Source of the DNA: Bog-756 sp963699055
Lineage (GTDB): Bacteria > Actinomycetota > Acidimicrobiia > Acidimicrobiales > RAAP-2
Assembly: GCA_963699055.1 (NCBI GenBank)
Contig: CAVOTA010000002.1
Span: forward strand, 310,001 to 374,000
Direction of reading: 5' to 3'
DNA length: 64,000 nucleotides
Every line of letters starts with the position of its first letter. Positions within the stretch are counted from its first letter, which is position 1. Below are positions 19,556 to 29,415 of this stretch, in pieces. The notes beneath the pieces were generated by a model. It ran no database searches. It was given only the letters and a program-made list of their open reading frames with translations, and was not told the DNA's origin. The translations under genes were made by a program, and so were the position numbers.

Positions 19556-21628
19556 TCACCCCACCCGGTACGGGCGCATCTCGGCCTGGTACACGGTGGC
19601 GGGGGCGGTGCCCGGCGTCCACACGCGCACCTCGATGCGGTCGGCCGAGGCGCCGGGCCGGGGCAGGTAGCTGAAGGGTCCCCACCCCGAGAACGGCTGC
19701 TCCGGTCGTTCCTCGGTCACCTGCACGACCGACTGCACGGCCCGGGGTGCCTCGACCGCCGGAAGCTGCCGACGGGAGAGGATCGCCCCGACGGTGGAGT
19801 CCCACACCTCGACCGTGACCGGACCCGTCGAGGCCATGGTGACGGTGGCCTCGTAGGTTCCCGGGACGAGGAGCCACTGGGTCCCGTAGAGCAGGTACCC
19901 GGGCCGGTCCACCGACTGGGCCACGTGCCAGGACGACGCCGGGCCGGTGAGCTGGCGGTCGCCGGTGGTGCTCCGCGCCGCCCATGCGGGCTCGGTCGGC
20001 GTCGGCACGAAGGTCACGGAGCGTCCGGTCGACGCCGGGAGCCGGAAGAGCCACACGTCCGCCTGCTCGAGCACGAGGGTGGCCCCGAGCGGGCCGGCCA
20101 GGTCGCCCAGCACCCCCAGCTGGGTGCCCAGGCTCGAGGTCTCGATCCCGTCGTAGGGCGTCACCACCACGTAGGTGGTCCCGTGGACCGGGAACGACTG
20201 CCGGCCGTCACCGGCGATGGCGTAGCACCAGGTCCGCCCGCACAGGCGGCCCACCACCCCCTGGGAGGCGATCACCTCGGCGTCCCCGGGGATCAGTGCC
20301 GCCGCCCGGTCGAGCGCGGCGGCGGCCGGTGCCGAGGTGCGCAGCCACGTGGGGGCCACCTGGGGGATCCACACGGCCGCCCACGCCAGCGAGTTGCACA
20401 CCAGCACGGCCGCCACCACCAGCGGGACGGCCGGTGACAGCAGCCACCGCAGCCCGTGCCGGTCGAACAGGGTCACCGCCCGTCGGCCGTGGAGGTGGTC
20501 GGCGATCCACGCCAGCGCCAGGACGGTGAGGGGCGCCACGAACAGGACCGCCCCGAAGTTCTCGTAGGCCACCGACCGGATCGAGGGGCCCTGGCCGGCA
20601 CCACCTTGCACCAGGACCAGGACCGGCAGCACCGACAGCGGTGTGAACAGTCCGAGGAAGCCCGAGCTCGACGCGTACGCCCACAGCGCCGCCCGCGCCC
20701 CCCACAGGTGGCGCAGCACCGCCACCGGATGGGTGGCGAAACCCACGGCGAGCGCCTTCACCCCCGTCTCGGGGACACCTGCGGCGTTCCGGGGCAGGAG
20801 GTACCCGTAGTGGCCGGTCAGGTTCGACCCCTTGCCCCCGCCCACCGCGCTGGCCAGCACGTACCAGCCCACGCCGGCCAGCAGCAGCAGTCCGCCCCGA
20901 CGCCGGTACGCCCGGCCGGCCAGGATCCCGCCCAGGCCCACGGCGGCCAGGTAGGACCCGGCGATGTCGCCGCAGGCCAGGCACAGCACCACCCACAGCA
21001 GGAGCAGCCGGAGCCGGCCACGGATCATCTCCCGGCAGGCCAGCATGGCGAAGCAGGCGGCACCCACCGACTGGTAGTGGGAGTCGAACGAGACACTGTG
21101 GTAGATCCACGGGTTGGCCACCAGGAGCACCGTCACCATCCCGACCGCCACCCAACCGGGCAGGCGTCCCGACCAGTGGGGCCGCCGGACGGCGTCGACC
21201 ACCAGGTAGAGGGCACCGAGCTCGCCACCCCACACCATCAGGTCCTGGATCCACAGCATCCACAGCGGACCCGGCCACACCTTCAGCAGCGGTGCCAGCG
21301 GCCAGTTGATCAGCTCGAAGTGGTCCTGCCAGAAGTAGCGGTACGCCAGCGACGCATACGGGTCCAGGTGGCCGTGGGCGATCCCCCACCACCCCTGGTA
21401 GCGGAGGGCGAAGTCCCACGTCATGGCCCACCGCGAGTAGAGGACGGCACTCCACACCAGCATGCCGACGAGCTGCAGCCCGAGGACCACCCAGGCCGCC
21501 CGGACGGCCAGGTCCACCCGCCGGTCGGCCCCGCCCGGGGGTGTCCCGCCCGGTGGCGGGCGGCCCGCCGGCGGGTCGCCGAGTCCGTCGGGGACGGCGG
21601 CCGGCTCGAGCACGGAGGTGCCGCTCAT
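19556..21628 (-). CDS. DUF2079-like polytopic membrane protein with C-terminal beta domain
   Basis: A 690-residue protein. After a Pro/Gly-rich lead (1-35), about ten hydrophobic segments follow to residue 420. The first outer loop has WDFALRYQGWWGIAHG, and ANPWIYHSVSFDSHYQ follows, the pattern of DUF2079 membrane proteins, which resemble GT-C glycosyltransferases. The last 270 residues are extracytoplasmic: a region with SQGVVGRLCGRTWC, then a beta-rich module similar in style to carbohydrate-binding jelly rolls. No enzymatic activity is proved. ATG21628 overlaps the upstream stop by 4 bp, so it is coupled to the other membrane gene. Confidence 0.7.
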   Translation of the reverse strand: MSGTSVLEPAAVPDGLGDPPAGRPPPGGTPPGGADRRVDLAVRAAWVVLGLQLVGMLVWSAVLYSRWAMTWDFALRYQGWWGIAHGHLDPYASLAYRYFWQDHFELINWPLAPLLKVWPGPLWMLWIQDLMVWGGELGALYLVVDAVRRPHWSGRLPGWVAVGMVTVLLVANPWIYHSVSFDSHYQSVGAACFAMLACREMIRGRLRLLLLWVVLCLACGDIAGSYLAAVGLGGILAGRAYRRRGGLLLLAGVGWYVLASAVGGGKGSNLTGHYGYLLPRNAAGVPETGVKALAVGFATHPVAVLRHLWGARAALWAYASSSGFLGLFTPLSVLPVLVLVQGGAGQGPSIRSVAYENFGAVLFVAPLTVLALAWIADHLHGRRAVTLFDRHGLRWLLSPAVPLVVAAVLVCNSLAWAAVWIPQVAPTWLRTSAPAAAALDRAAALIPGDAEVIASQGVVGRLCGRTWCYAIAGDGRQSFPVHGTTYVVVTPYDGIETSSLGTQLGVLGDLAGPLGATLVLEQADVWLFRLPASTGRSVTFVPTPTEPAWAARSTTGDRQLTGPASSWHVAQSVDRPGYLLYGTQWLLVPGTYEATVTMASTGPVTVEVWDSTVGAILSRRQLPAVEAPRAVQSVVQVTEERPEQPFSGWGPFSYLPRPGASADRIEVRVWTPGTAPATVYQAEMRPYRVG

Positions 21629-23880
21629 CCGGGACCGAACCGGATGGGGACGATCTCGGAGTACCCGTAGGGATAGAACTGGCGCGGGTCGACCAGGTTC
21701 GCCTCGAAGTAGACGGGATCGGCGGTGACCTGGGTGCCACGCACCACGAACGTGGCCACCCCGTCGGCGTCGGTGTACGCCACCACCGGGGTCTGGCCGA
21801 CCTGTCCCTGGTTGATGATCGCCTGGCCGAAGACCAGTCCCTGCTGCCCGTAGATCACCTGTCCGAGGTACACCGGTACCCCCGCCTGACGCACGGGCCG
21901 GTCGACGAGGTCGAGCACCGATGCCCGCAGCGTCACCGGCTGGCCCAGCGCCACGGTCCCCTCGACCGAGTTCGGGTCGAGGCTCACGTGGAACGTCGTG
22001 GGCAGGTACGACGGGCTGGTGCTGACCGCGGCCGGCGAGGAGGTGAAGGCCACGACCTGGAACCCGCCGGTGATCGGCGGCTGGGCGAAGAAGTTCGGGG
22101 CCAGGAGGGTGTAGCGGGCGCTCGCTCCCGGGCCGAGCACGGCGGGTCCGTTGCGGGCCGCCCAGAAGGCGGTCAACTGACCGCCGCTCTCCACGGTGAA
22201 CGCCGGGCGCAGCGGATGACCCGACCGGTTGTCGACCTCCACCCCCAGCTGGACCACCGTGGCCAGCTGCCCCGTGGTGCGGACCGAGACGATCCGGAGG
22301 GCGAGGGGCGGGCCGGCGGCGAAGACGGCGCCGAGGGACACCAGCGACGCCACCAGGCCGGCCACCACCACCCAGGGGGCCCAGCGCCGCCGCACGGGCG
22401 GGCGACGGTCGCCCCGGAGGCCCGACCGGACCGACGTGGCCGCCACCAGGGCCGCCGGCAGCAGGGTCACCAGATAGCTGCCGAAGGAGCGGGCGCCGAA
22501 GAAGAGCACCACCGCGGGACACAGCACGGCCCACGCCTTGAGCTTCGGGTAGGTGGCCACGAAGGCGAGCCACAGGGACGCGTAGATCACCAGGGCGGCC
22601 ACCGAGTAGGCCTCCAGTGACCCGCCCCCCAGTCCCAGGAAGAGGGTGAGCCCGACCAGGCCCTGGCCCGCCGGCACCGTGTGACTGGCGATCGGCGTGA
22701 GGATCCCGGTGAGCCAGGCATGGGGCGACCACAGGGCGAACGGCAGGTTGGGCACGGCGAAGGCGGCGAGGGCGACGGCGAGGTACCGCCCCCCGGTGCG
22801 CAGGCCCTGGGCCCGGCCGCCCTCGGCCGTGGACTCGACCACCAGGGCCGCGACCAGGAAGGGCAGTACCAGCCACGGGGTCTGCTTGACCGCCATGGCC
22901 AGACCGAGCAGCACCGGTCCCCGCCAGGCCGCCGGCCCCCGGCGGTGGGCGAAGTCGTCCCACCGGTACACGGCGCCCACCAGTAGGGGCACGAAGAGCG
23001 CGTCGGTCACCCCGCCGACGGCGTAGCTGATGTAGACGGCGAAGCTCCCGACGACGATGGCGAGGGGCCGCAGCCGGCGAGGCAGGAGCACGAAGGTGAG
23101 CACGATGCCCAGCGCCCACGCCGCCACGTTGACGGCCACCGCCATCTGGGTGCTCCACCCGGCCAGCAGGAACGGCAGGTAGACGAGGAACGACAGCGCC
23201 GGGTACGACAGCGAGGTGACGGCGTGGCCGTTCAGCAGGAAGGTGTACCCGTCCGGTGACACGTGGAAGAGCGAGAACGCCTGGGCCATGGAGTGGGTGT
23301 ACGGATCGATCCCGTGGCGCAGCAGCTGCGCGGCGAACTGGTCGAAGGCGATCTCGTCGGTGCCGTAGGCGGGGGCGGACCGCACCTGGAGGAAGCTCCA
23401 GAGCCCGAAGGCGCCGACGGCGAGGGCCAGGGTCAGGCCCGACAGCACCCGGGCCGACGCAGGCCCCGTCCTCCGGGGCTGCCACACGGCCACGATGGTC
23501 CCGATCCCCCATGCCCCGAGGACGACCACGGCCAGGCTGAGGAGCGGGTACACGTCGACGTAGCCGTAGAGCTGGAACCCCCACAGGAGCACCGTCAGGC
23601 CGGCGACCGTCCACCAGGACCTGGCCACCGCCCAACCGGTGTCCGATGCGTCCGACGTGTCGCCGCCGGTGCCGACGGCGGGCGGTGCCGGAGCGGGCGC
23701 ACGGGAACCGTCGGCGGCGTCACCCGTCGCACCTGTCCCGGCCCCGACGTCCGTCCCGTCCGCGTCGGCCGGGGGTGCACCCGGCCGGCGCCGCGGACCG
23801 GTGTCGGGTACCGGCCCGGCCCGGGCCCAGGGGTCGTCGGTCAGGACGGTTCCGGGAACTGGCTCGTCACCGGGGGCCAT
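21625..23880 (-). CDS. GT-C-like polytopic membrane protein with C-terminal Ig-like domains
   Basis: A 751-residue protein: a low-complexity cytoplasmic lead (about 1-85), about 12 hydrophobic segments (about 90-500), then about 240 extracytoplasmic residues that look like two or more Ig-like beta domains (for example TDADGVATFVVRG). The first outer loop has YGTDEIAFDQFAAQ and HGIDPYTHSM, resembling the acidic first-loop motif and DPY of GT87/PMT-type enzymes using polyprenyl-phosphate sugars. A role in adding sugars to an outer polymer or protein is inference. It sits 13 bp after the lipoprotein gene and overlaps the DUF2079-like gene by 4 bp. Confidence 0.68.
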   Translation of the reverse strand: MAPGDEPVPGTVLTDDPWARAGPVPDTGPRRRPGAPPADADGTDVGAGTGATGDAADGSRAPAPAPPAVGTGGDTSDASDTGWAVARSWWTVAGLTVLLWGFQLYGYVDVYPLLSLAVVVLGAWGIGTIVAVWQPRRTGPASARVLSGLTLALAVGAFGLWSFLQVRSAPAYGTDEIAFDQFAAQLLRHGIDPYTHSMAQAFSLFHVSPDGYTFLLNGHAVTSLSYPALSFLVYLPFLLAGWSTQMAVAVNVAAWALGIVLTFVLLPRRLRPLAIVVGSFAVYISYAVGGVTDALFVPLLVGAVYRWDDFAHRRGPAAWRGPVLLGLAMAVKQTPWLVLPFLVAALVVESTAEGGRAQGLRTGGRYLAVALAAFAVPNLPFALWSPHAWLTGILTPIASHTVPAGQGLVGLTLFLGLGGGSLEAYSVAALVIYASLWLAFVATYPKLKAWAVLCPAVVLFFGARSFGSYLVTLLPAALVAATSVRSGLRGDRRPPVRRRWAPWVVVAGLVASLVSLGAVFAAGPPLALRIVSVRTTGQLATVVQLGVEVDNRSGHPLRPAFTVESGGQLTAFWAARNGPAVLGPGASARYTLLAPNFFAQPPITGGFQVVAFTSSPAAVSTSPSYLPTTFHVSLDPNSVEGTVALGQPVTLRASVLDLVDRPVRQAGVPVYLGQVIYGQQGLVFGQAIINQGQVGQTPVVAYTDADGVATFVVRGTQVTADPVYFEANLVDPRQFYPYGYSEIVPIRFGPG

Positions 23881-23893
23881 GGGCAGAGGGTAC

Positions 23894-24805
23894 TCAGGCC
23901 GGCAGGGTGAAGACCTGGACGTTGCCGTACGTCGTCGTGCCCACCACGAGGTAGAGGGCGTGTCCGTCGAGCGACGCCTGGACCCCGACGCTCTGGGCCG
24001 GCGCCGGCAGCGCCCGGACCTGGGCTTCGGTGGCCACGTCGACGACACCCACGTCGGCTCCCGAGGACGTCGACTTCAGCACGTAGAGGGTGGACCCCGA
24101 CGGGGAGATCCCGAGCGCGACCGGGCTCCGGCCGACGGAGAAGCTGCCCGCCACCGCCCCGCTCCCGATCGTGATCTGGTCCAGCGTCCCCGACGAGCCG
24201 ACGGCGTAGAGGTCCTGGCCGGACGGGTCGACGGCGATGGCCACCGTGTCGAGCGGCACCGGCACCGACACCGACGACTTGGCCGTCTGCGAGTTGACCA
24301 GGGTCACACTGGCCGACGCGGCGGTGGCGTTCAGCACGTAGAAGGTCGTCCCGTCGGTGCCGGCGAACACCCCCTTGACCGGGGCGCCGATCGGCACCGT
24401 GTCGACGACCACGCCCGACGACCCGTTGCGCAGTTCCAGCGCGCCCGTCGACCCCGAGGCCAGCCCGACGCCGACCAGTCCGGACGGGGACTGGGCCAGG
24501 GCGACGGCGCTGGCCGACGCCGGGACGACCTCGGTGATCTTGCCGGTGGTCAGGTTGAGGAGCTGGAGGTTGGCCGAGCCCTGGAGCCGGGCCAGCAGCC
24601 ACATGTACCCGTCCGGCTGCGGCTGGGTGGCCCCTGACAGGCCCGCCGGCCCGGCGAAGGTCTGGACGGGGGCAGCCGGCCGGGTCGTCGCCGTGGTCCC
24701 CGTCGACCCCGACCCGCCGGAACCACAGGCCGCGACGGAGGCGCCGACTGCCATCAGGGCGAACAGCGTCGCCGCCCGCCGAGGTGCCCGGACGTGTGGA
24801 CGCAA
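23894..24805 (-). CDS. Putative lipoprotein with YVTN-type beta-propeller
   Basis: A 303-residue predicted lipoprotein. A short Arg-containing lead and hydrophobic stretch (ATLFALMAVGASVAAC) ends at a lipobox-like VAAC, followed by Gly/Ser/Thr. The rest repeats units such as TVAIAVDPSGQDLYAVGSSG and ALGISPSGSTLYVLKS, typical of surface YVTN/NHL beta-propellers with about six or seven blades. Ligand unknown. No ATG or GTG precedes the signal peptide, so TTG24805 is the best start, 4 bp after the preceding stop. A ribosome-binding site is not evident, which suggests coupling to the upstream gene. Confidence 0.72.
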   Translation of the reverse strand: MRPHVRAPRRAATLFALMAVGASVAACGSGGSGSTGTTATTRPAAPVQTFAGPAGLSGATQPQPDGYMWLLARLQGSANLQLLNLTTGKITEVVPASASAVALAQSPSGLVGVGLASGSTGALELRNGSSGVVVDTVPIGAPVKGVFAGTDGTTFYVLNATAASASVTLVNSQTAKSSVSVPVPLDTVAIAVDPSGQDLYAVGSSGTLDQITIGSGAVAGSFSVGRSPVALGISPSGSTLYVLKSTSSGADVGVVDVATEAQVRALPAPAQSVGVQASLDGHALYLVVGTTTYGNVQVFTLPA

Positions 24806-24809
24806 CAGC

Positions 24810-25520
24810 TCAGGCGGTGCGGCCGCGCCGACGGGCGGCGACCACCAGCAGGGCGCCGCCGGCGCACAGGACGAGCGCCGCCCCGCTCTCGAGCAGGACG
24901 GGCTTGCCGGTCTGGCCCGAGGTCGCCCCGGCGATCGGCGCCGCCGTCGACGCCGCCGTGGCTGCGGTCGCGGTCGTGGCGACCTCGATCGTCGGGTCAC
25001 TGGTCACCGAGAAGGTGGCCGACCCGGCCTTGACAGCGGAGCCGCCGACCGCCTGCAGTCCGGTGCCGGTCACGAGGTACACCGTCGACCCGGCCACGAT
25101 CGATGGCGACGTGACCGTCACGGTGACGGCCGGGAAGCTGCCGGTGACCTTGACGCCGTTTTCGTAGACGCCGAATCCGAAGGTGACCACGACCGTCCCG
25201 CCGCCGGTGGGCACGACGGCGGCCGTCGCCGCGTCGGTGATGACGACCTGGACGGGCCCGGTGAACGCCCCGGCCGGCACGGTGGCACCGATGCTGGCGG
25301 TCCCCACGGTCGCGGTGGCCGTGCCGCCGCTCGGCTGGATGGTGGTGGTGGAGGCCACGGTGCCCGCCAGTCCCGAGGCCGTGCCGCCGACCCCCGGCGT
25401 CCCGCCGGGGGTGTAGCCGGAGCCGGCGCCGAAGGCCGCACCCGGCAGGGACAGGGCGCCGCCCAGTGCCAGGACCCCACATCCCGTTGCCAGTGCCGCC
25501 AGGGTGATCGAACGTCGCAG
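24810..25520 (-). CDS. Secreted, wall-anchor-like surface protein; start probably CTG
   Basis: No family recognised. The frame opens after a TAG at 25544 and holds a credible signal peptide (RRSITLAALATG, then GVLALGGALSLPGAAFG) but no ATG, GTG or TTG before it. CTG25520, with GGAAGG upstream, would give 236 residues. GTG25358 would drop the signal peptide. The middle is Thr/Val/Ala-rich and beta-like. The C-terminus has TSGQTGKPV, a hydrophobic helix (about 20 residues) and RRRGRTA. This resembles a sortase sorting signal without a standard LPXTG, and a sortase gene lies 5 kb away. It is first in its operon behind a good promoter. Confidence 0.6.
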   Translation of the reverse strand: MRRSITLAALATGCGVLALGGALSLPGAAFGAGSGYTPGGTPGVGGTASGLAGTVASTTTIQPSGGTATATVGTASIGATVPAGAFTGPVQVVITDAATAAVVPTGGGTVVVTFGFGVYENGVKVTGSFPAVTVTVTSPSIVAGSTVYLVTGTGLQAVGGSAVKAGSATFSVTSDPTIEVATTATAATAASTAAPIAGATSGQTGKPVLLESGAALVLCAGGALLVVAARRRGRTA

Positions 25521-25597
25521 GGTCTCTACCGCCTTCCGTGGCTACTGCCGAATCCGCGACGACCGGGTTCGGGTGAGATCCGGTCCGCTGTGTGGCG

Positions 25598-25626
25598 ATC
25601 GTAGGGGTCAGCCGGGGCCACGGCAA
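25598..25626 (-). promoter_or_regulatory. Sigma70-type promoter of the surface-protein operon
   Basis: TTGCCG (25626-25621) and TACGAT (25603-25598) on the minus strand are separated by 17 bp. Transcription would start near 25591, giving a leader of about 70 nt to CTG25520. The leader contains a small inverted repeat (CCGAA at 25572-25568 with TTCGG at 25552-25548). The rest of the 208-bp gap down to secF shows nothing else recognisable. Confidence 0.55.
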
Positions 25627-25728
25627 GGATCCGTCGAAGGGACTCCGTGGCGAGGTGCCCCGTCGGGACGTCGCCACCGGCCACCCGAGGGCCGGTTCGG
25701 CGACCGGACGTCCCGGGGCCCGGGGTGC

Positions 25729-27174
25729 TCAGCGCTTCTTGCCCTTGCCCTTGCCCTTGCGGGGCCGGGGCGGGGGTCGGTTCCCGGCGGGTCGGGTCGA
25801 CCCCTGGGAGGTCCGGCCGGCGGAGGACGCCGACCCGGAGCCGGAGCCTCCCGAGGACGGTGCCTGGGAGCTCGGGGCGCCGGCGCCGGTCCCCTTGGAC
25901 TTGGAACCGGACGTGGACCCGGCCCCGGGCCGGATGACCCCGGACGAGGAGCGGGCCTTGGACGAACCCCGACCGGCGCCGCCCGCGGCCCCGGCCATCG
26001 CCGCCGCCATGGCCGGCGTCAGGGCCGGGCCGCGCTCGCCACGGGCCTCCAGCCGTTGGCGGATGGTGACGTAGCGGGGCTCGCGCTCCTTCATCCACGC
26101 CAGGAGCGGCGAGGCGATGAAGATCGACGAGTAGGCACCGCTGGTGAGCCCGATGACCAGGGCGAGGCCGAAGCTCTGCAGCGTGGTGGCCCCGAGGAAC
26201 AGCGAACCGATCACCAGGACGGACAGCACCGGGATGATGGCGACCAGGGAGGTGTTGATGGACCGGGCGAGCGTCTGGTTCATCGACAGGTTGACCATCT
26301 CGGAGTAGGTGAGGCGGCCGGACGCGCCGAGTCCCTGGGAATTGTCACGGATCCGGTCGAACACGACCACGGTGTCGTACAACGAGTAGCCGAGCACGGT
26401 CAGCACGGCCACCACCGTGTCCGGGGTGACCAGGAAGGCGAAGATCGAGTAGATCCCGACCACCACCAGGATGTCGTGGAACACCGCCACGATGGCGGCC
26501 ACGGCCATCTTGAATTCGAAGCGCAGCGAGATGTACGCGGTGACGACGACGAAGAAGATGATGAGCGCCTGGATCGCCTTGCGGGTCACGTTCGACCCCC
26601 AGGTCGAGCCCACCTGGTTGACGCTGACCGTGTCCGGTCTGACGTGTGCGGCGTCGGCCAGGGCCTTCTGGACGTCGAACAGGATCGTCTTCTGCACGGC
26701 GGCCGACGCGTTCGGCAGGTCGGCGGTGACCTGGATCTGCTTCTGGCCGTTGAGCTGGTTGGTGAGCTGGACCACCGTCGGGTCGGCCACGCCGGCCGCC
26801 TTGACCGCCGTCGTGGCCTCCTGGACGGTGAGCGTCTGGGACGACACCAGCCACGACTGGCCGCCCTTGAAGTCGATGCCCTCGTTGAGGCCACGGGTGG
26901 AGAGCGAGATGATGCCGATGATGATGATGACGGCCGAGATGCCGAACCACCACTTCCGGTTGCCGATGAAGTCGAAGGAGGTCTGGCCCCGGTAGAGCCG
27001 GAGGAACACGTTCGGGCGCTTGGCCCCGGCGGCCTGTGCCTCCTCGAGCTCGGCGGCGATCTCGAGCTCCTCCTCGAACGCCTCCTCGACCTCGTCGCCC
27101 AACGCGCCCTCGAGTCCGTCCTGGCCCGCCACCGTCTCGTCGTCCATGCCGTCCTCGGGCCGGTCGGGGCTCAT
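25729..27174 (-). CDS. secF: Protein translocase subunit SecF
   Basis: A 481-residue inner-membrane partner of SecD that uses proton motive force to aid Sec-dependent export. It carries an acidic N-terminal lead (Glu-rich, about 10-45), six transmembrane segments, the first-loop signature GIDFKGG and the conserved GYSLYDTVVVFDRIRDN in helix 4-5. A long C-terminal tail (about 365-481) is Ser/Gly/Pro-rich and ends in a Lys/Gly run (KGKGKGKKR), presumably cytoplasmic and perhaps membrane- or ribosome-facing. ATG27174 overlaps the secD stop by 4 bp. Confidence 0.94.
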   Translation of the reverse strand: MSPDRPEDGMDDETVAGQDGLEGALGDEVEEAFEEELEIAAELEEAQAAGAKRPNVFLRLYRGQTSFDFIGNRKWWFGISAVIIIIGIISLSTRGLNEGIDFKGGQSWLVSSQTLTVQEATTAVKAAGVADPTVVQLTNQLNGQKQIQVTADLPNASAAVQKTILFDVQKALADAAHVRPDTVSVNQVGSTWGSNVTRKAIQALIIFFVVVTAYISLRFEFKMAVAAIVAVFHDILVVVGIYSIFAFLVTPDTVVAVLTVLGYSLYDTVVVFDRIRDNSQGLGASGRLTYSEMVNLSMNQTLARSINTSLVAIIPVLSVLVIGSLFLGATTLQSFGLALVIGLTSGAYSSIFIASPLLAWMKEREPRYVTIRQRLEARGERGPALTPAMAAAMAGAAGGAGRGSSKARSSSGVIRPGAGSTSGSKSKGTGAGAPSSQAPSSGGSGSGSASSAGRTSQGSTRPAGNRPPPRPRKGKGKGKKR

Positions 27175-28706
27175 CGGTCCACCTCGGAGTGGACGCCGAG
27201 GCCGCTGGCCACGCCCATGGTCTTGGCCTCGGTGGCGCCACGGCTGCGACCGAGCAGGATCACGAAGGGCCGGGTGAAGAAGTAGGTGACGATGACGTCG
27301 AGCACGGTGGACAGGCCCAGGAACAGGGCGAAGCCCTGGACCGGCCCGATCGAGAAGAAGTACAGCACGAGCGCGCCCAGCAACGACACGAAGTCGGCGG
27401 CCAGCACCGTACGGAAGGCACTCTTGAAGCCCCGGTCGACACTGGTGCGCACCGTGCGTCCGGACCGCGTCTCGTCCTTCAGGCGTTCGAAGTAGACGAT
27501 GTACGAGTCCACGGTGATACCGATGGACACGATGATACCGATCACGCCGGCGAGGTCGATGGTGGTGTTCTGGGACTGGCCCATGATGGCCACGATCGAC
27601 CACAGGAGGGCACCGGTCAGCGCGAGGCCGGACACGACGACCAGTCCGAGCAGCCGGTAGTAGACGATCGTGTAGATCATCACCAGGATGAGGCCGATGA
27701 GGCCCGAGATGAGGCCGGCCTGGAGCGACGACTTGCCCAGCGACGGGGAGACGGTCTGGATGGTCTGCTGGTCGAGCTTCACGGGCAGGGCGCCGTAGTT
27801 GAGCTCGGTGGCCAGCGTCTTGGCCTGGTCCTCGGTGAAGCTCCCCGAGATCTGCACCTGGCCGGCGAACGACGTGAACGTCGACTGACCCGGCTGGGTG
27901 ATCGGCGCCGAGATGACCTGGCCGTCGAGGTCGATGCCGATGATGGCGTGGAACTGCTCCTGGGCCAGCGTGTCCCAGGCGGTGGCGCCCTGCTGGTTGA
28001 AGTTGATGTTGACCGTCCACTGGCCCGTCTGGCTGAGCGAGGCGCTGGCCGACTTGATCTCGGCCCCGGTCACCTGGGCGGGCCCGAGCACGCACCGGAC
28101 ATAGCAGGCGTTGGCCGCCCCGGGGAGCAGCACGGTGGCGCCCTTGGCGTCGTTCAGGGCCGATGTCGACGGGTAGGTGGCGAAGGCGGTGTCGGCGGGC
28201 GGGCTCTGGGTGGCCTCACTGGTGGACGTGTTGACGGCCAGGTTGGCCGCGGTCAGCTGCGATGTCGACGCACACGTCGGCAGCGGTCCGGTGCTCGGCG
28301 TCGCGCCCTTGGCCACGGTGAGGGCCGGGGAGTAGCAGAGCGCGGGACGGAAGAACAGCTGGGCCGTCTGGCCCAGTCGGTCCAGGGTCTGCTGGGTGTT
28401 CTTCGTGCCCGGCACCGAGGCGCCGATCAGCGCGCAGCGGTGGACCTTGTCGGGACAGACGGCCGTACCCTGGCTCGACACGGTGGCACCGCTGGACCCG
28501 CCGACCCGCTCGTTGAGGATGGTGGTGATGGTGTCGAGCTCGGTCGCGGTCACCGGGGTGTGCGTCTCGTAGACCACCGTCAGCCCACCGGCGAGGTCGA
28601 GCCCGAGCTTGGGTGCCCAACCGGCCGCCAGCGTGGCCCCCAGCAGGATCAGGGCGATGAACACGGTGGTCAGCAGGCTGACCCAGAGGGAGCGCTTGTC
28701 CTTCAT
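27171..28706 (-). CDS. secD: Protein translocase subunit SecD
   Basis: A 511-residue membrane protein. Transmembrane helix 1 (about 9-30) is followed by GLDLAGGLTVVYE, a large periplasmic P1 region (about 40-330) and five C-terminal helices with GIIVSIGITVDSYIVYFERLKDE. Together with SecF it completes protein export on the outer side. The Thr/Ser/Ala-rich stretch in the P1 base (about 145-210) is longer than in E. coli but common in Actinobacteria. It starts 5 bp after the yajC stop, giving the usual yajC-secD-secF unit. Confidence 0.95.
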   Translation of the reverse strand: MKDKRSLWVSLLTTVFIALILLGATLAAGWAPKLGLDLAGGLTVVYETHTPVTATELDTITTILNERVGGSSGATVSSQGTAVCPDKVHRCALIGASVPGTKNTQQTLDRLGQTAQLFFRPALCYSPALTVAKGATPSTGPLPTCASTSQLTAANLAVNTSTSEATQSPPADTAFATYPSTSALNDAKGATVLLPGAANACYVRCVLGPAQVTGAEIKSASASLSQTGQWTVNINFNQQGATAWDTLAQEQFHAIIGIDLDGQVISAPITQPGQSTFTSFAGQVQISGSFTEDQAKTLATELNYGALPVKLDQQTIQTVSPSLGKSSLQAGLISGLIGLILVMIYTIVYYRLLGLVVVSGLALTGALLWSIVAIMGQSQNTTIDLAGVIGIIVSIGITVDSYIVYFERLKDETRSGRTVRTSVDRGFKSAFRTVLAADFVSLLGALVLYFFSIGPVQGFALFLGLSTVLDVIVTYFFTRPFVILLGRSRGATEAKTMGVASGLGVHSEVDR

Positions 28707-28711
28707 GGCAC

Positions 28712-29329
<618 letters not shown>

Positions 29330-29376
29330 CGAGCGTGGGAAACGGGGGTGGGGGTCGTCACAGCCCCATGACTGTA
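29330..29376 (-). promoter_or_regulatory. Possible promoter and leader of yajC-secD-secF
   Basis: TACAGT (29376-29371, minus strand) is a fair -10 box about 42 bases before ATG29329. The -35 region is poor. The unit needs its own start because tgt ends 67 bp upstream. Confidence 0.3.
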
Positions 29377-29415
29377 GCCCAGGGCATACGCGCCACGGTG
29401 ACGGTCGGCCGGGTC

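Noticed and set aside
25521..25600. A riboswitch, such as a c-di-GMP or c-di-AMP type, in the leader of the surface-protein operon
   Set aside because: Only one 5-bp inverted repeat is visible, and the conserved cores I know for these classes are not found. A covariance search would be needed.
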